Of a stretch of 64,000 nucleotides of DNA, positions 1 through 7,547 are shown piece by piece. The notes under the pieces were generated by a model that saw only the letters and a list, made by a program, of their open reading frames with translations, was not told the origin of the DNA and made no database searches. The DNA is from Pseudomonas sp. Irchel 3A7. GTDB lineage: Bacteria > Pseudomonadota > Gammaproteobacteria > Pseudomonadales > Pseudomonadaceae. The DNA is taken from assembly GCF_900187565.1 (NCBI RefSeq), contig NZ_FYED01000014.1, positions 124,001 through 188,000 of the forward strand. The letters run 5' to 3'. A program made the position numbers and the translations under genes. The first letter of the stretch is position 1, and the number at the start of each line of letters is the position of its first letter.

Positions 1-31
1 TTGAGTACATATCCATCTATTTACCTCTGAA

Positions 32-126
32 CCTGTGGGAGCTGGCTTGCCAGCGATGGGGGCGGTACATCAAATTTTGATGTTGCCTGACACACCGCCA
101 TCGCAGGCAAGCCAGCTCCCACAGGG
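32..126. repeat. Inverted pair of Pseudomonas REP elements
   Basis: Two copies of a REP-like palindrome face each other: CTGTGGGAGCTGGCTTGCC near 33-51 and its near-exact reverse complement near 108-125, separated by an AT-richer spacer. The arrangement sits just downstream of the minus-strand lactate dehydrogenase gene, where it could fold into a long hairpin and stabilise the mRNA end. Confidence 0.8.
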
Positions 127-153
127 ATCGAGTACACCTGCAGGCGAGGCAGA

Positions 154-1299
154 TCAAGCGTTGTAGGAGCGCACCAAAATCGATTCGTCGATCTGATCAA
201 TGGACGTCACCCCGGTCAGCGTCATCGCCACACGCATCTCCTTGGCAAAAATATCCAGCATGTTTTCCACCCCGCGTTGCCCGTCGGCGGCCAGCGCGTA
301 GGCCATCGAACGTCCCAGCAAAACCCCTTTTGCCCCCAGGGCCAACATGCGCACCACATCCAGCCCTGAGCGGATGCCCGAGTCGACCAGCACGCTCAGA
401 TCATTGCCAATCGCCTGCATGATCGGTGGCAAGGCGTTGGCGGTGGAGAGCACGCCGTCGAGCTGTCGGCCGCCATGGTTCGAAACGACAATCCCGTCAG
501 CACCGAAACTCACCGCATCGCGGGCATCCTGGGGATCGAGAATGCCCTTGATGATCATCGGGCCTTTCCAGAACTCACGAATCCACTCCAGATCGCTCCA
601 GCTAATCGACGGGTCGAAATTGTTGGCCAGCCAGCCCATGTAGTCCTCAAGTGTGACGGCTTTGCCCAGGTACTTGGAGATATTCCCCAGATCGTGTGGA
701 CGCCCCATCACGCCGACGTTGAAGGCCCAGTCGGGGCGGGTCATGGCCTGGAGCATGCGACGCGACGAGGCGAATGGACCCGACATGCCCGAGTGGGCAT
801 CTCTGTACCGGGCACCGGGCGTGGGCATGTCGACCGTGAACACCAGGTTCTGCACCCCGGCGGCTTGCGCACGCTCCAGTGCGTTGCGCATGAAGCCGCG
901 ATCTTTCAGTACATACAGCTGAAACCAGATCGGCTGCTGAGCGTTTGCCGTGACTTCCTCGATCGAACACACCGACACGGTCGACAGGCACAACGGGATG
1001 CCTTTGTTTTGCGCCGCCTTGACCGCCTGCACCTCGCCACGGCGGGCGAACATGCCGGTCAGCCCTACCGGCGCCAGCACGATGGGCATTGCCAGTTTTT
1101 GGTTGAAGAGGGTGGTGTCCAGGCTCAGGCTTTCGACATTTTTCAGGATGCGCTGGCGCAGGCTGACGTCACTCAAGTCGGCGCTGTTGGCCCTCAACGT
1201 ATGCTCTGCATAAGCGCCTCCGTCGATGTAGTCGAACAAAAAACGGGGGAGTTTGCGGCGTGCCGCTTCGCGGTAGTCCGATGCAGAAGAGATGATCAT
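154..1299 (-). CDS. lldD: FMN-dependent L-lactate dehydrogenase / alpha-hydroxy-acid oxidase
   Basis: The 381-residue product matches the membrane-associated, quinone-reducing L-lactate dehydrogenase family that oxidises L-lactate to pyruvate using FMN. The N-terminus MIISSASDYREAARRKLPR and segment FDYIDGGAYAE are typical of LldD; the active-site motif SNHGGRQLDG places the catalytic base at His275, the same number as in E. coli LldD. The frame is open for 94 more codons upstream, but that extension has no family similarity and ATG 1299 gives the canonical N-terminus and a near-normal length (E. coli 396). No lactate permease lies beside it; the neighbour is a MocR regulator on the same strand. 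A related 2-hydroxyacid (mandelate, glycolate) oxidase is the alternative. Confidence 0.88.
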   Translation of the reverse strand: MIISSASDYREAARRKLPRFLFDYIDGGAYAEHTLRANSADLSDVSLRQRILKNVESLSLDTTLFNQKLAMPIVLAPVGLTGMFARRGEVQAVKAAQNKGIPLCLSTVSVCSIEEVTANAQQPIWFQLYVLKDRGFMRNALERAQAAGVQNLVFTVDMPTPGARYRDAHSGMSGPFASSRRMLQAMTRPDWAFNVGVMGRPHDLGNISKYLGKAVTLEDYMGWLANNFDPSISWSDLEWIREFWKGPMIIKGILDPQDARDAVSFGADGIVVSNHGGRQLDGVLSTANALPPIMQAIGNDLSVLVDSGIRSGLDVVRMLALGAKGVLLGRSMAYALAADGQRGVENMLDIFAKEMRVAMTLTGVTSIDQIDESILVRSYNA

Positions 1300-1387
1300 A
1301 GTGTGCAAGGCCTTGATCTGATGAGTGAGGGCTGAGCCGTCGAGTCCAGGCGTCAGGTTAGCGTATGCGAACGGTGTTGCGCTCGTT

Positions 1388-2842
1388 TCAAACCCGGTCC
1401 TTCGTACTCTTTTTGCTGCCTCGAACATGGGGCTGGCAATATCGCTCGATGATTTCGAACAGTCGATGACACGATGTGGCGAGCTGAGCTTCAGGCGCTG
1501 TGGCAACCCCGAGCAATAGGCCAGATGAGCTACCGGACGGAGTGGCGAACCAGGCTGACAAAGGCGACGGTGCAATGCCAACGGTCATCGCGTCCTGAAC
1601 GATCTGCACGTCGGGCGCGCCGTCGGGGAGTCTGAGCAGGACTGCCAGGCCTGCCTTGACCCACTCTGCATTGCGCATGCGCAACTGCTCGCATAGCGCG
1701 TCACGCTGGGCACAATAGAGTCGCTTGAGCCGACGGACACGCCGGATGTAGTGGCCCTCGTGCATGAACTGAGCCGTGGCGAGTTGGATGAGGGGGGAGG
1801 GGGCGGGGGCAAGCGTTGCGGCGACCTCGGAGAACGCGACAACCAGTTCGGCTGGCGCTACGACAAATCCAAGGCGCAGTCCCGGGCTGATGGTCTTGCT
1901 GAATGTACCGATGTGGATGACACGTTTGCCCTCGTCCAACGACGCCAGGGCAGGGGCCGCCCTGCCTTCCAGTTGCAACTCGCTGAGGTAGTCGTCTTCG
2001 ATGATCCAGGCGTCGTTCGAGACCGCCCAATCCAGCAGTTGAAGCCGTCGCCTCAACGACAGCGTCGAACCCAGGGGCGCTTGTTGACCGGGCGTCAGGA
2101 CGGCTAACGCAGCGTCCGCGGCGTTCTCGATGGCGTAGCCTACGTTGAGACCTTCATCATCCACCGGCACCGGAATGACCTGCAAACGAGCGAGCTCCAG
2201 CCCCTTGCGGGTCAGAAAGAAACCGGGATCTTCCATCCAGACTTTCTTACCGTCCAGACCCAGTACTCGCAGTGCAAGCCCCAGGCCGGAGCTGTATCCC
2301 GACGTGATGAACACCTGCTCGGGGAAGCAGTGCAGGTTTCTGGAGAGGGAGAGGTAGCCTGCAATTTCTCGGCGCAGCTCCAGTTCCCCCCGAGGATCGG
2401 GATAAATCAATGACGAAAAGGATCCTGCCTTCAGGAGATTGGAGGAGCGCGCGCGTGCGAAAAGCTTTTCCGGCAAGCCTCCGGACGCTGGAATGCCGAG
2501 CTGAAAGATCGCCGGCCCGGTGTTCATCCGTTGATAGGCTTTCATAAACGCGCCGGGGTCCGGCGGTTGCGGTTGAGCCACCGCCACACGAGGGCGCGGC
2601 GCCACGCGTGTGCCCTTCGCGCCGAAGGTTTCGATCAACTGGGCGTCTGATAACCGTTCATACGCCGTTTGAACGGTTCCGCGCGCCACACCCAGGTGCG
2701 CGGCAAGGTCCTGCCATGAAGGCAATCGAGTGCCGGGGGCGAGCAGGCCTGATTCTATGGCCCTGCTGATACTCATACGAATCTGTTCTGTCAGAGACAG
2801 CTTCGCTGTCCGGTCGAGCTGAATCTGCAGGTCTGAATTCAT
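1388..2842 (-). CDS. MocR/PdxR-family regulator (GntR helix-turn-helix fused to aminotransferase fold)
   Basis: About 484 residues. The first ~75 residues form a GntR winged helix (LTEQIRMSISRAIESGLLAPG, then GVARGTVQTAYERL), followed by a fold-type-I aminotransferase-like domain. PLP-site features are visible: IEDDY near residue 287 and GTFSKTISPGLRLG with the Schiff-base Lys near residue 316. MocR proteins use PLP or an aminated ligand as effector and often control the divergent neighbour, here the nitroreductase gene 151 bp away. ATG 2842 is chosen because MNSDLQ begins the conserved region; a GTG five codons upstream is the alternative and neither has a strong ribosome-binding site. Its target and effector cannot be read from sequence. 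Confidence 0.85.
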   Translation of the reverse strand: MNSDLQIQLDRTAKLSLTEQIRMSISRAIESGLLAPGTRLPSWQDLAAHLGVARGTVQTAYERLSDAQLIETFGAKGTRVAPRPRVAVAQPQPPDPGAFMKAYQRMNTGPAIFQLGIPASGGLPEKLFARARSSNLLKAGSFSSLIYPDPRGELELRREIAGYLSLSRNLHCFPEQVFITSGYSSGLGLALRVLGLDGKKVWMEDPGFFLTRKGLELARLQVIPVPVDDEGLNVGYAIENAADAALAVLTPGQQAPLGSTLSLRRRLQLLDWAVSNDAWIIEDDYLSELQLEGRAAPALASLDEGKRVIHIGTFSKTISPGLRLGFVVAPAELVVAFSEVAATLAPAPSPLIQLATAQFMHEGHYIRRVRRLKRLYCAQRDALCEQLRMRNAEWVKAGLAVLLRLPDGAPDVQIVQDAMTVGIAPSPLSAWFATPSGSSSGLLLGVATAPEAQLATSCHRLFEIIERYCQPHVRGSKKSTKDRV

Positions 2843-2993
2843 ATTCTTGGTACACACAAAAGTGGGGATTCTTGGTTCTTCAATTCATACCATTGACGGT
2901 GGAAGATGCAAAGACCAGGACGCAGCTACCACCGCGACGCATCGAGTGAATGCGCTCTGGTACTTCAACTTCCCTTCAACGACAGGAACCATC

Positions 2994-3611
2994 ATGACCA
3001 ACGCCGTCATCGAATGCATCGTGAGTCGCAGTGCCGCCAAGTACTACGATCCCGCCGCCACGTTGAGCGACGAGCAAATTCGTGAGCTGGTGCGAATCGG
3101 CACCACCGCACCGACTTCCTTCCACATACAGAACTGGCGCTTCATCGCCGTACGCACCCCTGAAGCCAAAGCCCGGTTGAGTCCGATTGCCTGGAGTCAG
3201 CCGCCGATCATTGAAGCCGCCGTTACTTTCATCATCTGCGGCCAATTGGCCGATTCCAGCGTCATACCGCAACGCCTTGCGCCGTTGGTTGAAGCGGGCG
3301 TGATGCCGGCCTCGATGGTGCCGGATTGGGAAATCCCCGCACGCGATTTGTATTTGCAGCACCCGCAGCGCCAGCGCGACGAAGCAGTGCGCACGGCCAC
3401 CTTCGGTGCGTCGGCGATGATCTATGCCGCCCGCTCGTTAGGCCTGGGTTCTACACCGATGATCGGTTTCGATGCCGAAGCGGTGGCCCGTGAGTTCGGC
3501 CTGGCTGAAAACGAAGTGCCGGTGATGCTGTTGTCCATAGGCGCGGAGCGTCCGGGAAACTGGGCGCAGAAGCCGCGCCGTCCGTTGGCCGAAGTGTTGG
3601 ATCTCGTTTGA
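2994..3611 (+). CDS. Nitroreductase-family FMN oxidoreductase
   Basis: A 205-residue protein of the nitroreductase fold, which uses FMN and NAD(P)H to reduce nitro groups, quinones or enones in the cytoplasm. SRSAAKYYDP and TTAPTSFHIQNWRF are the FMN-binding N-terminal segments; the C-terminal AQKPRRPLAEVL is typical of the family. The longer open frame from 2847 is rejected: ATG 2994 follows an AGGAA motif and starts at the family N-terminus. It is divergent from the MocR gene and 34 bp ahead of the AhpD-like gene, so the two probably form an operon. The substrate is unknown. Confidence 0.85.
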   Translation: MTNAVIECIVSRSAAKYYDPAATLSDEQIRELVRIGTTAPTSFHIQNWRFIAVRTPEAKARLSPIAWSQPPIIEAAVTFIICGQLADSSVIPQRLAPLVEAGVMPASMVPDWEIPARDLYLQHPQRQRDEAVRTATFGASAMIYAARSLGLGSTPMIGFDAEAVAREFGLAENEVPVMLLSIGAERPGNWAQKPRRPLAEVLDLV

Positions 3612-3645
3612 TTGTTCAATAAACCAGTGAGTTACGGAGACTACG

Positions 3646-4191
3646 ATGCCTAGAAGTGCAGTGTTTAACCCGGAACAAGTACCGGCCGATTCGAAGCCGA
3701 CACTCGATGCGTTCACCCGAAACATCGGGTTCACGCCAAACATGATGGTGACCTTCGCGCAAAGCCCGATCGCGTTCAACGCATGGGCTACGTTGCTCGG
3801 TTCCTTGAGCAAAGCGCTCGATGTGAAGACGCGTGACAGCATCGGCCTCGCCGTCTCCGAAGCGAATGGCTGCAACTACTGCCTGGCGGTTCACAGTTTT
3901 ACCGCCGAGCACATGGCCAAGCTGCAGGCCGATGAAATCATTCTCGCCCGCAAGGGCCAGGCCACTGACCCCAAGCGCAACGCTGCCCTGCAGTTCGCGC
4001 ACAAGGTCATCGAGACTCGCGGCAAGGTCAGTGATGCCGATCTCAAAACCGTCCGCGACGCGGGCTATACGGATGCGAATGTCATGGAGATTGTCGCGCT
4101 GGTGGCCATGTACTCCCTGACGAACTTTTTCAATAACGTGTTTGATCCCGAGAAGGATTTCCCTGCCGTTACGCCGGCGGGCTCGATCTGA
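3646..4191 (+). CDS. AhpD-like / carboxymuconolactone decarboxylase family protein
   Basis: The 181-residue alpha-helical protein carries the alkylhydroperoxidase D signature SEANGCNYCLAVH with Cys76, Cys79 and His83, the redox pair and proton relay of AhpD enzymes. The family (uncharacterised peroxidase-related) reduces peroxides through a Cys pair, in contrast to true carboxymuconolactone decarboxylases, which lack the CxxC. GGAG precedes the ATG. It follows the nitroreductase by 34 bp, and a redox-defence pair under MocR control is plausible. The 3-prime end is followed by a strong hairpin. Confidence 0.85.
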   Translation: MPRSAVFNPEQVPADSKPTLDAFTRNIGFTPNMMVTFAQSPIAFNAWATLLGSLSKALDVKTRDSIGLAVSEANGCNYCLAVHSFTAEHMAKLQADEIILARKGQATDPKRNAALQFAHKVIETRGKVSDADLKTVRDAGYTDANVMEIVALVAMYSLTNFFNNVFDPEKDFPAVTPAGSI

Positions 4192-4289
4192 TCTCGATTC
4201 GCTCGCATCGACCCTCGCCAGGAGGTGTCTCTGATTCGAGCATCGGTCAACCACCGGGCCATGCTGCACGCGCCCATGGATGGCTCAAC

Positions 4290-4312
4290 GGGAGACACCG
4301 TTGGTGTCTCCC
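4290..4312. terminator. Terminator-like hairpin between convergent genes
   Basis: GGGAGACACC and GGTGTCTCCC form a perfect 10-bp stem around a 3-nt loop. It lies between the ends of the AhpD-like gene (plus) and the multidomain hydrolase (minus). There is no clear T-run on either side. Confidence 0.6.
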
Positions 4313-4344
4313 GCATCGGACCAAGGGCGCATGCGGGGCTTTTG

Positions 4345-7221
4345 TCAGAAGCCCCGCAGATCATCCACCGGCAACTTGAGTGCCTGCTTCGGCTCGGTTC
4401 CGGTGATGCGCTTGAGCGTTCGGCTCACCACATCCACGCTATTGTCGAAGCAGCCGTGGGTCGCCTTGATGGTGACATCGGGGCGGTTGTCGGGGCTGTC
4501 CGATCGGAAGCTGAACACCGTGCCTGCGTCGAGGATGTCGATTTGCTTGCGCCTGGCCAGTCCCGCCGCCTGGACGGCCTGGCGCCATTTGCCCAGTGCT
4601 TCGCCGGTGCTGGAGGAGCCGTCCCAGCCGTTGTATCCAGGGTCGAGCACGTTGGCCTGGCCAAGGATCGGCATACGCAGGTCGCCTTCCAGCGCGTTGG
4701 ACACCAGATAGAGCAGTGACTTGCCATAGGGGCCGATGCTGTCGTCACGCTCATTGCGATCGGAAAGGATGTCCAGGTAAAGGTTCTGCATCAGCGTTTC
4801 GTGGGGAGCGAAGTGGCGATTGGCAAACTGCACCGTGCAGGCTGGCGCGTAGAGGTGCAGCGAGCGGACGTTCGTTTCGAGGCCGCGTGCGGCCAACAGG
4901 TCGATGACATGGCCAAGGAAGATCGCACCGGCCGAATGTCCCACCAGGTGGATTTCCAGGTCGTCGCCCCAGGTCCTGGCCAGGTTCTGCAGGGCTGTCA
5001 CCAGTTTGTCGCCGCCACGGGTGGGCAGGTTGGCGAACTCGGCGTTTTCTTTCATCTCGCTCCAGATCGGACGGGCGAAGGGGCGGCCGATTCCCCGTTC
5101 GAGGAGGATGTCGGCGCCGTCCTGCAGCGCCTCGCGCAAACCGCCGGCACGGGGTGGTTCGCGTTGGAACATGTCGGTGATGATGTTCGTGATGGATTCG
5201 AGTACACCGGTCTTCCAGACGATGAACAGCGGATAGCAGCCGTTGCCCAGGAAGTAGCGTCCCATCGCCCTCGCGCGCTCGATGGCGGCGGCCTGGTCGT
5301 TCAGTCCTCCGTGGGTGTAGAGCACCAGGCGCTTGGTCTTGCCCGGCTGGGATCGGAACCACTGGTCCGGCAGCCCGCAGGCCTGGTGCAGCAATGAACG
5401 GTTCAGCTCGTCCTGGGTGAGGTGGCGATCGATTCGTCCGTTGTTGCCGAAGATCACGCTGTGCTCATAGGCCTTGGGTTCATCCCACCACCGGGAGCTG
5501 TCGACAGCGGCCGCAGCGATTGCCGTACCGCGGCCTGAGGCCAGTTGACCGAGCATCACCCCCGGTACGCCCAGGGCTGCAACCCAGGCGTCCATGGCAT
5601 TGGCGAGCCAGTCGGCATAGGTCAGCAGGGCAAAACCGCCCCCGCCCCAGTCGGTACCCCAGGAGTTCTGCACGATGAAGCCGCGGGCATTGAAACCGAC
5701 CAGGGCGAAGGCGTGGCCGCCGCTCTGCGACGGCCTGCCGTCGAACGCAATGGCCGGCAGGGCAGCATGTCCGTTGAGTTTGCCCTTGGGTTTTGCCACG
5801 TTGTTCCAGCCGTCGTGAGTGAAAGCGGACACATAGATCGCACCGACCTGGCAGATGGCAGCCTGCAGATCGGTGATTGAGCCGATGTCGATCCGATAGT
5901 AGACGCCCAATGTATTGTCGGTTGCACGGGTTGCATAACCGAACTTCGGCGGCAGGGTGTCCTGGTCATCGTAGGGCCAGTCGGACTCCGGGCACACGCC
6001 GTGGTGGTGCCAGCCCTTCAGGGCGCCACGGCAACTGGAGCCTTCGTAGTTCTCGCCGTCGTACTCGTCGTAGCGTCGCGCGAAGTTGTAAAGCATCCGT
6101 GGGCTGACCGATTCCGGAACTTCACCGTTGCCGTTCTTGCGCCAGCGCAGGTAGTTAATCACGCAAGCCAGCCCGAAACCGGTGCAGGCACCTTCCCGTC
6201 CCTGGTCGAGGATCAACCCCGATTGGGTATAGCGCGGCAGATATTCCTTGATCTTATCGTCACCGGGACAGGCATCGGGCAGGTTTGAAGGGGGTGGCAT
6301 GTAGGCGCGGTCACGCAGGTCCACCGGGTCCTTGCTGGCATTGAGCTGACGCGCGACTGGCGTTGGCTTCGCTGCAGCCTTTTTCGCCGCCGCGCCCTTG
6401 ACCTGACGGGCGCGAGTCGGCTGCGGTATCAGCGCTGCAAGTCTGAAGACATCGCTGAAGCGGTCCAGGCCGTGGGAGCCGCCGTTGACCTCCTTGCGGG
6501 CCGCGCGGTAGTTGTCACTGGCCAGGGCGGTACGAATTTTGGACGCCCGGTCGCCCAGGAATCGCGCCAGGAGGATGGCCGCCACTTCGGGAGCATTGGC
6601 AAGGTCCGGTTGTGCTTCGATATCCACGCCAATCTTCTCTGAATAGACGTGATAGTTGTGGCGCCCGGTCAGTTGTACGAAGCCACGGCCGCGGAAGTTT
6701 GCGCCATCACCGGGTACGGTGTTGCCCAGGTCCTTTCTGCCGTCGTAGGCGCTGAACGGTGCCATGCCCGGGCTGGTATTGAACTTCGAGGGAAACTCCG
6801 AAATGGGCACGAAGCCTTCGGTCTCGGCGCGAATGGTGCCCAACGCAGCCAGTATCATCGGTCTGTCCGTCAGGTCGGCCGCTGCCAGGGCCGCCGCGAC
6901 ATAGGGAAGGTAGCGCTGAATGTTTGAAGCTTTGGTGGCGGGGAACAGGAGCTTTACCGTATCCACGCTGAGCGCCATGGCCAGCGATTTGAGTTCGCGC
7001 AAACCCAGCAGGCTCTGGCAGTAAGGACCGACCACTGCGTCCGCGACGATGCCGATGCCCGATTGCCAGTGACGGACCGCCGATTCCGTCAATGCGTCGA
7101 AATCACGTCCACTTGCAAGTCCGGGGAATCCTTGCTCGTCGGCGGCCAATGCCTTGGCCAGTTTCTGGCGAAGTTGCGCTACGTCATCGCCACTCTGGTT
7201 CCGTGCCAGCAGCATATTCAT
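4345..7221 (-). CDS. Multidomain hydrolase: peptidoglycan-binding, GH19, papain-like protease and alpha/beta-hydrolase
   Basis: A 958-residue protein with four recognisable segments. (1) About 10-72: peptidoglycan-binding helices (DDVAQLRQKLA, TESAVRHWQ). (2) About 90-265: GH19 chitinase/lysozyme-like domain, with IRAETEGF (Glu133/Glu135) and GANFRGRGFVQLTGRHNY. (3) About 295-550: C1 papain-like protease, with DQGREGACTGFG (Cys346), SGGHAFALVGF (His503) and VQNSWGTDWGGGGF (Asn519). (4) About 630-945: alpha/beta-hydrolase, with THGG near 636, the nucleophile elbow VGHSAGA (Ser763) and KATHGCFD (His922). All expected catalytic residues look intact. There is no signal peptide or membrane segment. 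An Ala/Lys-rich linker (residues 272-285) joins domains 2 and 3. ATG 7221 is chosen because GGGAGG lies 7-8 nt upstream; the frame is open 88 codons further without support. Alone on its transcript as far as visible. The role (envelope attack, effector or self-processing) is inferred. Confidence 0.8.
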   Translation of the reverse strand: MNMLLARNQSGDDVAQLRQKLAKALAADEQGFPGLASGRDFDALTESAVRHWQSGIGIVADAVVGPYCQSLLGLRELKSLAMALSVDTVKLLFPATKASNIQRYLPYVAAALAAADLTDRPMILAALGTIRAETEGFVPISEFPSKFNTSPGMAPFSAYDGRKDLGNTVPGDGANFRGRGFVQLTGRHNYHVYSEKIGVDIEAQPDLANAPEVAAILLARFLGDRASKIRTALASDNYRAARKEVNGGSHGLDRFSDVFRLAALIPQPTRARQVKGAAAKKAAAKPTPVARQLNASKDPVDLRDRAYMPPPSNLPDACPGDDKIKEYLPRYTQSGLILDQGREGACTGFGLACVINYLRWRKNGNGEVPESVSPRMLYNFARRYDEYDGENYEGSSCRGALKGWHHHGVCPESDWPYDDQDTLPPKFGYATRATDNTLGVYYRIDIGSITDLQAAICQVGAIYVSAFTHDGWNNVAKPKGKLNGHAALPAIAFDGRPSQSGGHAFALVGFNARGFIVQNSWGTDWGGGGFALLTYADWLANAMDAWVAALGVPGVMLGQLASGRGTAIAAAAVDSSRWWDEPKAYEHSVIFGNNGRIDRHLTQDELNRSLLHQACGLPDQWFRSQPGKTKRLVLYTHGGLNDQAAAIERARAMGRYFLGNGCYPLFIVWKTGVLESITNIITDMFQREPPRAGGLREALQDGADILLERGIGRPFARPIWSEMKENAEFANLPTRGGDKLVTALQNLARTWGDDLEIHLVGHSAGAIFLGHVIDLLAARGLETNVRSLHLYAPACTVQFANRHFAPHETLMQNLYLDILSDRNERDDSIGPYGKSLLYLVSNALEGDLRMPILGQANVLDPGYNGWDGSSSTGEALGKWRQAVQAAGLARRKQIDILDAGTVFSFRSDSPDNRPDVTIKATHGCFDNSVDVVSRTLKRITGTEPKQALKLPVDDLRGF

Positions 7222-7252
7222 GACTCTACCTCCCGTTGTCCGTTTTCCTTGT

Positions 7253-7269
7253 GCTGCATTGAATGCAGC
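7253..7269. promoter_or_regulatory. 17-bp inverted repeat in the leader of the multidomain hydrolase
   Basis: GCTGCATT-G-AATGCAGC is a perfect palindrome with a 1-bp centre, 32-48 bp upstream of the hydrolase start, in a 326-bp leader (7222-7547) that otherwise shows no gene. An operator for a dimeric repressor is possible; a chance hairpin is equally so. Confidence 0.3.
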
Positions 7270-7547
7270 CCTTGCCGGGCACCTGACGGGTAGATGTGAC
7301 CGCCCCTGGCCCAAAAGCGGAGCGGTTGAGATCAACGGCGCTGAGACGACGGGAACAACACCACGGAGCGACTTTTTGAGGTCTGGTGCAAAGCGTTTTT
7401 GGAGTATAGCCATGCTGAAGAGTACGTGATGACCCAGTCCTCGGAGGTCCACCAGGACACTGGGCGATCTATCCTCAATGCCCATCAGTCACGGTGCGTG
7501 GTTGCTATCGGGTCCTGAGGATGTAAACGCGGCCCGTCGACGTTTTC

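Noticed and set aside
4345..7485. Full-length 1046-residue version of the fusion protein
   Set aside because: The first 88 codons lack family features and a ribosome-binding site, whereas GGGAGG lies correctly before ATG 7221.
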